Below are positions 1 to 9,513 of a DNA stretch of 64,000 nucleotides, piece after piece. Under the pieces are notes generated by a model. The model saw only the letters and a program-made list of their open reading frames with translations, was not told where the DNA came from and made no database searches. Origin of the DNA: Streptomyces sp. NBC_01478 (GTDB lineage: Bacteria; Actinomycetota; Actinomycetes; Streptomycetales; Streptomycetaceae); NCBI RefSeq assembly GCF_036227225.1, contig NZ_CP109444.1, positions 9,653,501-9,717,500 on the forward strand, read 5' to 3'. How positions within the stretch are numbered: the stretch's first letter is position 1; every line of letters starts with the position of its first letter. A program made the position numbers and the translations under genes.

Positions 1-1266
<1,266 letters not shown>

Positions 1267-1276
1267 CCGAGACCGT

Positions 1277-1315
1277 CCCGGTGGGTGCGGGTGGGGGAGC
1301 CCCCGCCCACCGGGG
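1277..1315 (+). terminator. hairpin after the beta-glucosidase
   Basis: A 9-bp perfect stem (CCCGGTGGG at 1277-1285 with CCCACCGGG at 1306-1314) encloses an inner GGGGG/CCCCC pairing at 1293-1304. It starts 10 bases after the stop codon. There is no U-run, as is usual in Streptomyces. It probably separates GH1 from GH16 transcription. Confidence 0.6.
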
Positions 1316-1394
1316 CACCATCAACCCCATGTGTGTCATGTGCACGTCATCACGATCACCCCCAGAAGGAGTTCCGCCCCTCAAGGAGACCCGC

Positions 1395-3260
1395 ATGCCC
1401 ACCCGCACCCTGCTCACGGCGCTCACCGCGCTGGCCCTGCTCACCGCCACCCCGGCCCTCGCCGCCCCCGCCCCGCAGGCCGCCGTCGCGGCGACCTGGG
1501 ACACCGACCGCGCGGCCGCCGCCTACGCCGCGAACCCGGCCGCCGTCACCGCCTCCGGCAGCGAGAACGCCGGCACCACCCCCGGCCTCGCCTTCGACGG
1601 CGACGGATCGACCCGCTGGTCCAGCAACTTCGCCGACGACGCCTGGATCCGCCTCGACCTCGGCACCACCCTCCGCGTCGACCGCGTCACCCTCGACTGG
1701 GAGGCCGCCTACGGCAAGAGATACGTCCTGGAGATCTCGAAGAACGGCGCCGACTGGACCCCCTTCTACACGGAGACGGCCGGCACCGGAGGCTCGGTCA
1801 CCACGAGCACGTACCCCCAGGAAGTGACGGGCCGTTACATCCGCTTGCGCGGTTTGGAACGTGCCACGCCCTACGGCTACTCCCTCTACTCCTTCAAGGT
1901 CTACGGCGGCGAACCGGCCCCCACCTCCACGACCCGCACCAACCTCGCCCTGAATCACCCGGCGTACTCCAACTACTACCAGCACAACGGCAATTCACCG
2001 ACGTACGTCACCGACGGCGGCTGGCCCGCCAACCTCAAGGACGACGCGACCCGTTGGGCCGGCGACTGGAACGCCGACCGCTGGGTCTCGGTCGACCTCG
2101 GCGCGACCTCGACGATCGACACGGTCGACTTCTACTGGGAATCCGCCTACGCCGTCGACTACTTGCTCCAGGTCTCCGACGACAACAGCACCTGGCGCAC
2201 GGTCTACGAACCCTCGGCCGCCGACATCGCCGCCCGCCGCGCGAACGTCCAGGCCCCCGCCGACGCGACGGGCCGCCACGACACGGTGACGCTGCCCCAG
2301 CCCGTGACCGGTCGCTACGTCCGCATGCTCGGCAAGGAACGCCGCTCCTTCTACAACCCGGCGCCCTACACGGCCCAATTCGGCTACTCGCTCTACGAGT
2401 TCCAGGTCTGGGGCACCGGCGGCAGCGCGGCGGCGGCCTACCCCGCACTCCCCGGCGACCAGTCGGGCACGTACCAGACGACGTTCTTCGACGACTTCAC
2501 GTCGGCCGCCCTGGACCGCTCCAAGTGGCGGGTCGTGCGGACCGGCACGGAGATGGGCTCGGTCAACGGCGAGTCCCAGGCGTACGTCGACTCGACGGAC
2601 AACGTCCGTACGCAGAACGGTGAGTTGATCCTCGCGGCGAAGTACTGCAAGGGCTGCACGCAGGCAGGCGGCGGCACGTACGACTTCACGTCGGGCCGCA
2701 TCGACACCAACACCCACTTCGACTTCACCTACGGCAAGGTCAGCGCCCGTATGAAACTGCCGGTCGGCGACGGGTTCTGGCCCGCCTTCTGGCTGCTCGG
2801 CAGCAACGTCGACGACCCGTCGGTGTCCTGGCCGGCCTCCGGCGAGACCGACATCATGGAGAACATCGGCTACCCGACCTGGACGAGCACGGCTCTCCAC
2901 GGCCCCGGCTATTCGGCGGACGGCAACATCGGCGCCCGCCAGACGTACCCGAACGCCGGCACGGCCGACCAGTGGCACACGTACGCCGTCGAATGGACCC
3001 CGACCGCGATGCGCTTCTACGTCGACGACAGCCTCGTCCAGGAGACCACCCGCAACAAACTCGAATCGACCCGAGGCCAATGGGTCTACGACCACAACCA
3101 GTACGTCATCCTCAACCTCGCCCTGGGCGGCGCGTATCCGGCCGGCTGGAACCAGGTCACCACGCCGTACTGGGGCCTGCCGCAGTCGAGCGTCGACAAG
3201 GTCGCGGCCGGGGGAGTGCAGGCGGAGGTGGACTGGGTGCGGGTCGAGCAGAAGAGGTGA
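1395..3260 (+). CDS. secreted GH16 endo-beta-glucanase with two N-terminal F5/8 type C domains
   Basis: 621 residues. The ATG at 1395 has AAGGAG at 1383-1388 and opens a clear Sec signal peptide (charged start, leucine-rich core, ALAAPA cleavage region near residues 21-26). Residues about 45-170 and 175-335 are two discoidin-like F5/8 type C (CBM32-type) modules, recognisable from RWSSNF, DLGTTLRVDRV, YVRMLGKER and YSLYEFQVWG. Residues about 350-620 form a GH16 jelly-roll domain with the catalytic ExDxxE motif GETDIMENIG (nucleophile E484, D486, acid/base E489). GH16 members cut beta-1,3 or mixed-linkage glucans and some galactans; the exact substrate cannot be read from sequence. The protein acts outside the cell. 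It shares the domain class but not the architecture of the GH16 gene ending at 50785. Confidence 0.92.
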   Translation: MPTRTLLTALTALALLTATPALAAPAPQAAVAATWDTDRAAAAYAANPAAVTASGSENAGTTPGLAFDGDGSTRWSSNFADDAWIRLDLGTTLRVDRVTLDWEAAYGKRYVLEISKNGADWTPFYTETAGTGGSVTTSTYPQEVTGRYIRLRGLERATPYGYSLYSFKVYGGEPAPTSTTRTNLALNHPAYSNYYQHNGNSPTYVTDGGWPANLKDDATRWAGDWNADRWVSVDLGATSTIDTVDFYWESAYAVDYLLQVSDDNSTWRTVYEPSAADIAARRANVQAPADATGRHDTVTLPQPVTGRYVRMLGKERRSFYNPAPYTAQFGYSLYEFQVWGTGGSAAAAYPALPGDQSGTYQTTFFDDFTSAALDRSKWRVVRTGTEMGSVNGESQAYVDSTDNVRTQNGELILAAKYCKGCTQAGGGTYDFTSGRIDTNTHFDFTYGKVSARMKLPVGDGFWPAFWLLGSNVDDPSVSWPASGETDIMENIGYPTWTSTALHGPGYSADGNIGARQTYPNAGTADQWHTYAVEWTPTAMRFYVDDSLVQETTRNKLESTRGQWVYDHNQYVILNLALGGAYPAGWNQVTTPYWGLPQSSVDKVAAGGVQAEVDWVRVEQKR

Positions 3261-3366
3261 GAGCTGGACCGGTCCGGAGCGCGGCACCGGACCGGCCCGT
3301 TCGCCGCACGCACCGCGCCCGGGAATCCGGTTGCCGCAGGACCGGCCCCCTGACACGCTCACGCCC

Positions 3367-4209
3367 ATGCCGACCTTCGCCGCACCCGACGGAACCCGCC
3401 TCGCCCATCACGTGGAGGGCGACGGCCCGCCCCTGATCTGCCTCCCCGGCGGACCGATGCGCGACTCGGCCTACCTCGGCACCCTCGGCGGCCTGACCGC
3501 CCATCGTCGCCTGATCCGGCTGGATCTACGCGGCACGGGCGCGTCGGAGGTGCCCCAGGACCCGGCGTCGTACCGCTGCGACCGCCTGGTGGACGACGTC
3601 GAGGCCCTGCGCGAGCACCTGGGCCTGGACCGCATCGACCTGCTCGCGCACTCGGCCGGGGCGAACCTGGCCGCGCTGTACACGGCCCGCCACCCGGACC
3701 GCGTGGCCCGACTGACCCTGGTCACGCCCAGCGTCTACGCGGTGGGCATCGGGATCTCGGCCGAGGACCGCCTGGCGGTGGCGCGACTGCGCGGGTCCGA
3801 ACCGTGGTTCGGACCCGCGTTCACCGCCCTGGAGGAGATCACCGCGGGCCGTGCGACCTCCGACTCCTGGGAGGCCATCGCGCCCTTCGCATACGCCCGT
3901 TGGGACGAGCGGGCCCGCGCCTTCGAGGAGGCCGACGAGAAGCAGAGGAATGCGGAGGCCGCGGCCGCCCACGCCGCCGAAGGCGCCTTCAGCCCGGCCG
4001 ACACCCGTACGGCGCTGGCCGGCTTCACGTCCCCGGTGCTCGTCCTCGCCGGGGAGTTCGACATCTCCGCCCCACCGCGCGCGATGGCGGAGTACGCGGA
4101 GCTGTTCCCGAACGCCGAGTTCGCGGTCCAGCCGGGCGCGGGGCACATGCCGTGGCTGGACGACGCCGAGCGGTTCGTCGCGCTGGTGGAGTCCGTCAGC
4201 AGTCCCTGA
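3367..4209 (+). CDS. alpha/beta hydrolase (proline iminopeptidase-like)
   Basis: 280 residues from the ATG at 3367; an in-frame upstream ATG at 3331 would add a tail unlike the family. The fold is clear: an oxyanion-loop segment CLPGGP, the nucleophile elbow LLAHSAGAN (S96), a third-strand acid in GEFDISAPP (D232) and the catalytic His in GAGHMPW (H260). The Gly-rich CLPGGP loop and overall pattern resemble proline iminopeptidases and related hydrolases, but the substrate is not assignable. It has no signal peptide, so it is cytoplasmic. Its 3' end overlaps the convergent small gene at 4196-4588 by 14 bases. Confidence 0.85.
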   Translation: MPTFAAPDGTRLAHHVEGDGPPLICLPGGPMRDSAYLGTLGGLTAHRRLIRLDLRGTGASEVPQDPASYRCDRLVDDVEALREHLGLDRIDLLAHSAGANLAALYTARHPDRVARLTLVTPSVYAVGIGISAEDRLAVARLRGSEPWFGPAFTALEEITAGRATSDSWEAIAPFAYARWDERARAFEEADEKQRNAEAAAAHAAEGAFSPADTRTALAGFTSPVLVLAGEFDISAPPRAMAEYAELFPNAEFAVQPGAGHMPWLDDAERFVALVESVSSP

Positions 4210-4588
4210 ACTCCGGTGACTGGTTCAGGACTTGGGACCGCACCGACGTGAACCGCGCGTAGGTCTCCCCGTCCCGGTCCGTCGGCCGGAACGCCGCCAC
4301 GCGGTGGCAGTTCTGGAAGGCCAGGGCCACCCCGAAGTGGCGCTCCAGGCTGCCCCGGATCGCGTCGCTGGCCAGCGCCCGCAGGAGTTGGCCGCGTTCC
4401 CGTTCGGACGGGGGCGGGGTCTGGTTGTCGGTGAAGTCCGCCGTGCCGTCGCGGAGTTCGGTGGCGAGACCGGCGATGAGGTCGTAGGCGTACGGCAGGG
4501 ACGTGCGGACCGTGTCCACGAAGTCCGCCTCGCGGATGTCACCGTGTTCGGCCTCGGCGAGGAGCTTCGGGGAGACGTCGAGAGACAT
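4196..4588 (-). CDS. conserved small protein of unknown function, partner of the CooC-like ATPase
   Basis: 130 residues, acidic N-terminal half, helical in character, with no signal peptide or membrane segment. I do not recognise a named domain. It contains LPYAYDLIAGLATEL and a Cys-His pair in QNCHRVAAF, and it ends in ...FRDC; two cysteines in a soluble actinobacterial protein are worth noting but no metal site is evident. The gene starts 48 bases after the stop of the P-loop ATPase at 4637-5584 on the same strand, so the two are probably co-transcribed. The 3' end overlaps the convergent hydrolase. Confidence 0.75.
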   Translation of the reverse strand: MSLDVSPKLLAEAEHGDIREADFVDTVRTSLPYAYDLIAGLATELRDGTADFTDNQTPPPSERERGQLLRALASDAIRGSLERHFGVALAFQNCHRVAAFRPTDRDGETYARFTSVRSQVLNQSPEFRDC

Positions 4589-4636
4589 GAAAAGGGTGTC
4601 CTGTCCGGTAGTTGACGAGTGGTCGGTAGGTGGTGG

Positions 4637-5584
4637 TCAGGGCTGGGGTGTCGGGCCCGGTACGTACTCCGGGTCCACCTGTGCCGCGAGGTCCAGGCCC
4701 GTCGCCCTGTCCGCCCAGGCGCGGGCGTTGCGGAGATGGAACTCGACGGCGTGGCGGTGCAGGGTGGGCCAGTCTCTGGGGCGGGCGTCGACGGCCTCGC
4801 GGAGGACGGTCAGGGCATGGCGGTTGTGCTGCTCCAACTCGCCCTGGGCCCGGCCCTGTTCGGCCGCGCGTACCCAGGGGGAGTGGACGAGGTGGGTGAG
4901 GAGATCGTCCCCCACCTCCTCCTTGAGGAAGAGCAGGTCGTCCTCGCCGGTGATCTTGTTGCCGATCACGGCGAGGCGGATCCCGAACTCCCGTGCGTGG
5001 TCCCGGTACTGGCGGTAGACGGAGACGCCCTTGCGGGTGGGTTCGGCCACCAGGAACGTCAGGTCGAAGCGGGTGAACAGGCCGGAGGCGAAGGCGTCGG
5101 CGCCGGCCGTCATGTCGACCACGACGTACTCGCCGGGGCCGTCGAGGAGATGGTTCAAGTACAGCTCCACCGCGCCGAGTTTGGAGTGGTAGCAGGCCAC
5201 CCCGAGGTCGCTCTCCTCGAACTCGCCCGTGGCCATCAGTGGTACGTCACCCGCCCGGACCACATGGCGGGCGTGCACCTCGTCGTCGCCGAGCAGGCGC
5301 AGCAGGCGTGAACCGCGCCCCGGCGGGGTGGTCTTGATCATCGCCTCGGGGGAGGCGATACGCGGGTTGGTGCCGCGCAGGAAGTTCTTGAGCTCGGTCA
5401 ACCGGGCGGCCAGGGGCGGCGCGGTGACCGGTTCGGTGCCGGGGGACAGGGCCTCGGCCAGGTGCTGGTTGATGTCGCCGTCGATGGCGAGCACGGGGGC
5501 GCCGGAGCGGGCCAGATGGCGGGCGAAGAGCGCCGACAGCGTGGTCTTTCCGCTGCCGCCCTTGCCGACGAACGCGACGCGCAC
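4637..5584 (-). CDS. CooC/MinD-family P-loop ATPase
   Basis: 315 residues, GTG start at 5584. The N-terminus MRVAFVGKGGSGKTT is a deviant Walker A motif (K8 and K13), the mark of the SIMIBI MinD/CooC/ArsA branch. VVVDMTAGADAF matches the switch II/Walker B region. CooC members drive nickel insertion into CO dehydrogenase; other members are carrier or partitioning ATPases. No CO dehydrogenase is in this window, so a metallochaperone role is only an inference from the family. The Zur-like palindrome at 5610-5624 lies 26 bases before the start codon, within promoter distance. The gene is divergent from the GNAT/transport operon. Confidence 0.85.
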   Translation of the reverse strand: MRVAFVGKGGSGKTTLSALFARHLARSGAPVLAIDGDINQHLAEALSPGTEPVTAPPLAARLTELKNFLRGTNPRIASPEAMIKTTPPGRGSRLLRLLGDDEVHARHVVRAGDVPLMATGEFEESDLGVACYHSKLGAVELYLNHLLDGPGEYVVVDMTAGADAFASGLFTRFDLTFLVAEPTRKGVSVYRQYRDHAREFGIRLAVIGNKITGEDDLLFLKEEVGDDLLTHLVHSPWVRAAEQGRAQGELEQHNRHALTVLREAVDARPRDWPTLHRHAVEFHLRNARAWADRATGLDLAAQVDPEYVPGPTPQP

Positions 5585-5609
5585 TACCGGTCCGCCGCTT
5601 TCGCGGTTT

Positions 5610-5624
5610 TGAAAATGAATGTCA
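5610..5624. promoter_or_regulatory. candidate Zur (zinc uptake regulator) box
   Basis: The 15-mer TGAAAATGAATGTCA is AT-rich in a very GC-rich region. It matches the degenerate actinobacterial Zur pattern GANAATNATTNTC at all but one defined position. Its two halves pair at five of seven positions. It lies 26 bases upstream of the CooC-like gene and 111 bases upstream of the GNAT start, so it could control either direction. The assignment is by eye. Confidence 0.4.
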
Positions 5625-5673
5625 TGTGGCTAGGTTTTAGGGGGTGGCCGCGAGGCTGTCAAATCGAGTGGAT

Positions 5674-5706
5674 CAAGGGCGATCCAGGAACGGTCCAAGG
5701 GCGATC
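5674..5706. repeat. direct repeat in the divergent intergenic region
   Basis: CAAGGGCGATC occurs at 5674-5684 and again at 5696-5706, 22 bases apart, or about two helical turns. Same-face spacing of this kind suits a dimeric regulator. It sits just upstream of the GNAT operon. No regulator is identified. Confidence 0.35.
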
Positions 5707-5723
5707 AAGACCCAGGAGTCTTA

Positions 5724-5801
5724 ATGCATATGATGTGCAAGTGCTTGACTACTGCATCAGGGCGGCAGGCCCGGACGATATCGACGGTGCGCGTGCCGTG
5801 A
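5724..5801 (+). other. possible 25-codon leader ORF beginning MHMMCKC
   Basis: AGGAG at 5714-5718 is spaced 5 bases from the ATG at 5724, better than for any in-frame start of the GNAT gene it overlaps. The 25-codon frame opens with Met-His-Met-Met-Cys-Lys-Cys, a run of soft-metal ligands, and stops at 5799-5801. It may be a leader peptide for the downstream transport operon, or chance. Confidence 0.25.
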
Positions 5802-6274
5802 TGCTCGACACCGTCTACCGCGACTTCCGCACCGGTTACGTGCCCCGCTGGCACGGCGACATCGTCGACCCGGCCGCCGCCTACCTCGCCCCGGCCCGCC
5901 ACACCCTCCTCGTGGCGCTCGACCCCGCCGACGGCACGGTCGTGGCGACCGCCGCACTCGACTCCCGTGGACCGGTCCACCCGCCGAACCCGCGCGACCT
6001 CGCCGAGCGCTACCCCTCCGGCGAGACCGCACAACTGCGTCGCGTCTACGTCCGCCCCGCGCACCGCCGTCGCGGCCTCGCCCGGCACCTCGTCGCCGAA
6101 CTCCGCGCGTTCGCCGCGGCCGACGGCGGCTACCGCGCCGTATATCTGCACACCGATCCCGCCGTGCCCGGCGCCGAGGCCTTCTGGCGGTCGCTCGGCG
6201 AGGTCGTGCACGACGAGCGCGACGACCCGCACGGCGGGCAGGTCGTGCACTTCGAACTGGCGACGGGGCGGTAG
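5735..6274 (+). CDS. GNAT-family N-acetyltransferase
   Basis: About 179 residues. The homologous region starts at CIRAAGPDD; the nearest in-frame starts are GTG at 5735 and 5741, both poorly placed relative to the only Shine-Dalgarno-like AGGAG (5714-5718), so the exact start is open. The acetyl-CoA binding motif A is present as LRRVYVRPAHRRRGLARHL (R/Q-x-x-G-x-G/A type). The protein would transfer an acetyl group to a small-molecule or protein amine; the substrate is unknown. The stop is 5 bases before the substrate-binding protein, so it heads a four-gene operon with the transporter genes. Confidence 0.85.
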   Translation: MQVLDYCIRAAGPDDIDGARAVMLDTVYRDFRTGYVPRWHGDIVDPAAAYLAPARHTLLVALDPADGTVVATAALDSRGPVHPPNPRDLAERYPSGETAQLRRVYVRPAHRRRGLARHLVAELRAFAAADGGYRAVYLHTDPAVPGAEAFWRSLGEVVHDERDDPHGGQVVHFELATGR

Positions 6275-6279
6275 ACGCG

Positions 6280-7785
6280 ATGCGCACACGACGAACTCGA
6301 CCCGCCCGACTGCTCCTCGCGCTCACCCTCGCCCCGCTGCTCACCGGCTGTTTCGCCTCCGCCGGAGAGGAGGGCGAGGACACGACCGGGACGTCCGGTG
6401 CCCGGCTCCGCGTCGCCCTCGCGTTCCCGCCCGCCGAGAACCTCTCCCCGTACGGCGCCGACGCCACGATCCTCAGCCGCCTCGGCGTCACCGAGGGCCT
6501 GACCTCGCTGGACGCCAACGGCTCCGCCGAGCCCGCGCTCGCCCGGTCCTGGCAGCGGGAGAGCGACCGCAGTTGGCTGTTCACCCTGCGCGAGGCCACC
6601 TTCCAGGACGGTGCCGAGGTCACTCCGGCCCGGGTGGCCGCCGCCCTGACCCACGCCGCCGAGGCGAAGCCCGCGCCCGCCGCGCTCTCCGGTGTCACCC
6701 TCACCGCCGAGTCCGCGGGCGGCGACCGTGTCCGCGTGCGCACCAACTCCCCGGACTCCGTGCTGCCGTTGAGGCTGGCCGGTCCCGCCCTCGCCGTCCT
6801 GTCCCCGAAGGCGTACGAGGAGAAGGGCCGCGTCGACCCGGTCGGCACCGCCACCGGTCCCTTCGCACTGACGAAGGTCACCGGTTCCACGGCGGCCACC
6901 CTCGACCGCTTCGACGACTACTGGGGCGGCCTCGCCCAGGCCGCCGGAATCGACGCGCGGTTCATCGCGGACGGCACCGCCCGCACCAACGCGCTGCGCA
7001 CCGGGCAGGTCGACATGGCGGAGGCGATACCCGTCGCCCAGGCCGCCACCCTCGACAACGCCACCCGCCGCGAGACCGCCACCACCCGCACCACGAGCCT
7101 CCAACTCAACACCAGGACGGGCCCGTTCAAGGACCCGAAGCTCCGGGCGGCGGCCCGTGCGGCCGTCGACACGAGCGCGTTGGCCAAGGGCGTCTACGAG
7201 GGGCACGCCGACGCGGGCGCGGGCATCTACGGCCCCGCCGTCACCTGGGCCGCGGGTAAACGCCGGCAACCGGTCGGCCGGGCCGAGGCCGCGGCGCCCG
7301 GCGGGACGGCGATCACCCTCGCGACGTACGACAACCGGCCCGAACTCCCCGAAGCCGCGCAGGTGTTGAAGCAGCAGTTCGAACAGGCGGGATTCAAGGT
7401 CGAGTTGGAGGTCCGCGAGTACGCGCGGATCGAGAGCGACGCGCTGGCCGGGAGGTTCGACGCGTTCGTCGTGGCCCGCAACACCCTGGTGGACACGGGT
7501 GATCCGGTGGCCGTGCTCGCCAGTGACTACACCTGCGACGGCGGCTACAACCTCGCCCTGCTGTGCGACCAGGCCGTCGACCGGGCCGTGGCGAAGGCCG
7601 CGGGAACCGCCGACACCTCCGCACGACAGAACGCGGCGATGGCGGCCGAGGCCGAGATCCTCGGCACCGACGCCGTCGTGCCGCTCGTGCACCAACGGGT
7701 CGTCACCGGCGTCGGCGCCTCCGTCAAGGGCGTGCTCCTCGACCCGTACGAGCGCACCCTCGTCGGCACCGGAACCCGGCGCTGA
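6280..7785 (+). CDS. ABC transporter substrate-binding lipoprotein, peptide/nickel (SBP_bac_5) family
   Basis: 501 residues. The lipobox LLTGC places the lipidated cysteine at C24. The mature part has the SBP_bac_5 features: an ENLSPYGAD opening, a LARSWQRESDRSWLFTLR-type strand pair, the FQDGAEVTP segment and the DRFDDYWGG block. This family binds oligopeptides, nickel chelates or opine-type metallophores and passes them to a paired permease. It is anchored to the outer face of the membrane. The next gene starts 3 bases after the stop. No ATPase gene accompanies it, which is unusual for this family. Confidence 0.92.
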   Translation: MRTRRTRPARLLLALTLAPLLTGCFASAGEEGEDTTGTSGARLRVALAFPPAENLSPYGADATILSRLGVTEGLTSLDANGSAEPALARSWQRESDRSWLFTLREATFQDGAEVTPARVAAALTHAAEAKPAPAALSGVTLTAESAGGDRVRVRTNSPDSVLPLRLAGPALAVLSPKAYEEKGRVDPVGTATGPFALTKVTGSTAATLDRFDDYWGGLAQAAGIDARFIADGTARTNALRTGQVDMAEAIPVAQAATLDNATRRETATTRTTSLQLNTRTGPFKDPKLRAAARAAVDTSALAKGVYEGHADAGAGIYGPAVTWAAGKRRQPVGRAEAAAPGGTAITLATYDNRPELPEAAQVLKQQFEQAGFKVELEVREYARIESDALAGRFDAFVVARNTLVDTGDPVAVLASDYTCDGGYNLALLCDQAVDRAVAKAAGTADTSARQNAAMAAEAEILGTDAVVPLVHQRVVTGVGASVKGVLLDPYERTLVGTGTRR

Positions 7786-7788
7786 ACC

Positions 7789-9513
7789 ATGCCGCACCGC
7801 ACGACCGCGCTCCTGTGGCGCGCCCTCCTCACGGCCGCCCTGATCTGCGCGGTGGGCCTGCTGCCCTGGCTCTCCCGCACCGACCCGGCCCTCACCGTCC
7901 TCAAGGCCCGCTCGGCGGAACGCGACCCCGACCCCGAGGTCCTCGCCGCCGTCCGCACCCAACTCGGCCTCGACAAAGGCCCGTTCCACCTCCTCGGCCA
8001 ATGGCTCACCGGCCTGCCGCGCGGCGACGCCGGCCGCTCCTGGATCTCCGGCGCCGAGGTCACGCCCGCCGTACTCCAAGCCCTGGGCGCGTCCCTGCTG
8101 TTGATGAGCGCGGCGCTCGTGGTGGCCTCTGTCACCGCCGGGGCGGTGTGCGCGCGGACGTTGCGGCGGACCGGTCGCCCCGCGGGGCGGACCGGGTCCG
8201 CCGTGCTCGCCGCGCTTCCCGAGTTCCTCGTCGCGTCCGTGCTCGCCACGGTCGTCGGGGTGCGGCTCGGGTGGCTGCCCGCGCTCGGGTGGTACGGGCC
8301 GCGCTGGGTCGCGCTGCCCGCGCTCGCGCTCGGGGTGCCCGCCGGGGCCGTGCTGGGGCGGCTGCTCGACGATCTGCTGCCGGGGGCGTTCGCCGAGCCG
8401 TGGGTGCGGGCCGGGGTCGCGCGGGGGCTGTCCGGGGGGCGTATCGCGCGGCATGCCGTGCGGCGGTGTCTGCCCGGACTGCTGCCCAATACGGGGTTGT
8501 TCGTCGTCGGGCTGACCGGTGGAGCCGTCGCCGTCGAGCAGATCTTCGACATACCGGGGCTCGGGCGCACCACCCTCCAGGCCGCCCTGGCCCAGGACCT
8601 GCCCGTCCTCCAGGCCGGCACCCTCGCCCTCCTCCTGCTCGCCGCCGGCGCCGCCGGACTCGCCCGCCTCGCCGCCCGCCTGCTCGTCGGCCCCGCACTG
8701 CGTGCCGACGCGCTCCCCTCCCTCCACGGGCCCGCCGACCCAACTGCCCGACGTACCAGGCCCGTTGTCCTCGGCGCCCTCCTCCTCGGTGTCGTCGCGC
8801 TCGGTCTGCCCCGCGACCCCCTCGCCCTCGACACCGGACTGCGTCTCCACCACCCCACCTGGGCCCACCCGTTCGGCACCGACGCGCTCGGCCGGGACCT
8901 CCTCGCACGGGTCGCCCACGGCGCCGTCGACACCCTGCTGCTCGCCCTCGCGATCAGTGCCGTCGCGCTCGGCACCGGCGTACTGCTCGGGCTGGCGCCC
9001 CGCCTGTCAGGGCCGCTCGTCGACACGGTGAACGCCGTACCGCCGGTCCTGGCCGCCCTGTTGGTCACCGCAGTGGCCGGCAACGGGAGCGGCACCCCCG
9101 CCCTCGCCGTGGCCGTCCTCGCGTGGACCCCCCTCGCGGCGCACACCTCCGCGCTGCTGCGCCAGGAACGCGCCACCCTGCACGTCACCGCCACCCGGGG
9201 CCTGGGCGCGGGCCGTCGGCACCTCCTGCGCCACACGCTGCTGCCCGCCGTCCTGCCACCCGTCACCCGGCACGCCCTGCTCCGTCTGCCCGGTGTCGCC
9301 CTCGCCCTCGCCTCGCTCGGCTTCCTCGGCCTAGGTGCCCAACCGCCTTCCCCTGAATGGGGTTTGCTCCTCGCCGAGAACCAGCCCTACGCCGAACGCG
9401 CCCCCTGGGCCGTTCTCGCCCCCGCCGCCGTCCTCGCGCTCCTCGGCGCGCTCGCGGTGACGGCGTCCGGCGGCGTACGAGCAGCGGGGCAAGGGAAGTT
9501 GGCGGCCCGATGA
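7789..9513 (+). CDS. ABC transporter permease, DppB-DppC-type fusion
   Basis: 574 residues, about twice the length of one permease. Residues about 1-300 correspond to a DppB/OppB-type subunit, with an EAA-like loop around GVARGLSGGRIARHAVRR followed by LPNTGLF and FDIPGLG. Residues about 310-574 correspond to DppC/OppC, with the LALDTGLRLHHPTW and HPFGTDALGRDL signature and a second EAA loop (TATRGLGAGRRHLLRHTLLP). It therefore supplies both membrane halves of a peptide/nickel-type importer in one chain. It overlaps the MFS gene by 4 bases. No nucleotide-binding subunit follows, so it must recruit one from elsewhere or not act as a classical importer. Confidence 0.9.
   Translation: MPHRTTALLWRALLTAALICAVGLLPWLSRTDPALTVLKARSAERDPDPEVLAAVRTQLGLDKGPFHLLGQWLTGLPRGDAGRSWISGAEVTPAVLQALGASLLLMSAALVVASVTAGAVCARTLRRTGRPAGRTGSAVLAALPEFLVASVLATVVGVRLGWLPALGWYGPRWVALPALALGVPAGAVLGRLLDDLLPGAFAEPWVRAGVARGLSGGRIARHAVRRCLPGLLPNTGLFVVGLTGGAVAVEQIFDIPGLGRTTLQAALAQDLPVLQAGTLALLLLAAGAAGLARLAARLLVGPALRADALPSLHGPADPTARRTRPVVLGALLLGVVALGLPRDPLALDTGLRLHHPTWAHPFGTDALGRDLLARVAHGAVDTLLLALAISAVALGTGVLLGLAPRLSGPLVDTVNAVPPVLAALLVTAVAGNGSGTPALAVAVLAWTPLAAHTSALLRQERATLHVTATRGLGAGRRHLLRHTLLPAVLPPVTRHALLRLPGVALALASLGFLGLGAQPPSPEWGLLLAENQPYAERAPWAVLAPAAVLALLGALAVTASGGVRAAGQGKLAAR

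Noticed and set aside
4637..5584. Calling the P-loop ATPase a chromosome-partitioning ParA
   Set aside because: No ParB gene or parS-like site nearby, and the sequence is closer in feel to CooC; left at family level.
6130..8919. 929-residue open frame on the minus strand opposite the ABC genes
   Set aside because: Low-complexity Gly/Glu/Gln composition typical of antisense frames in GC-rich DNA. The forward-strand transport genes are clearly real.
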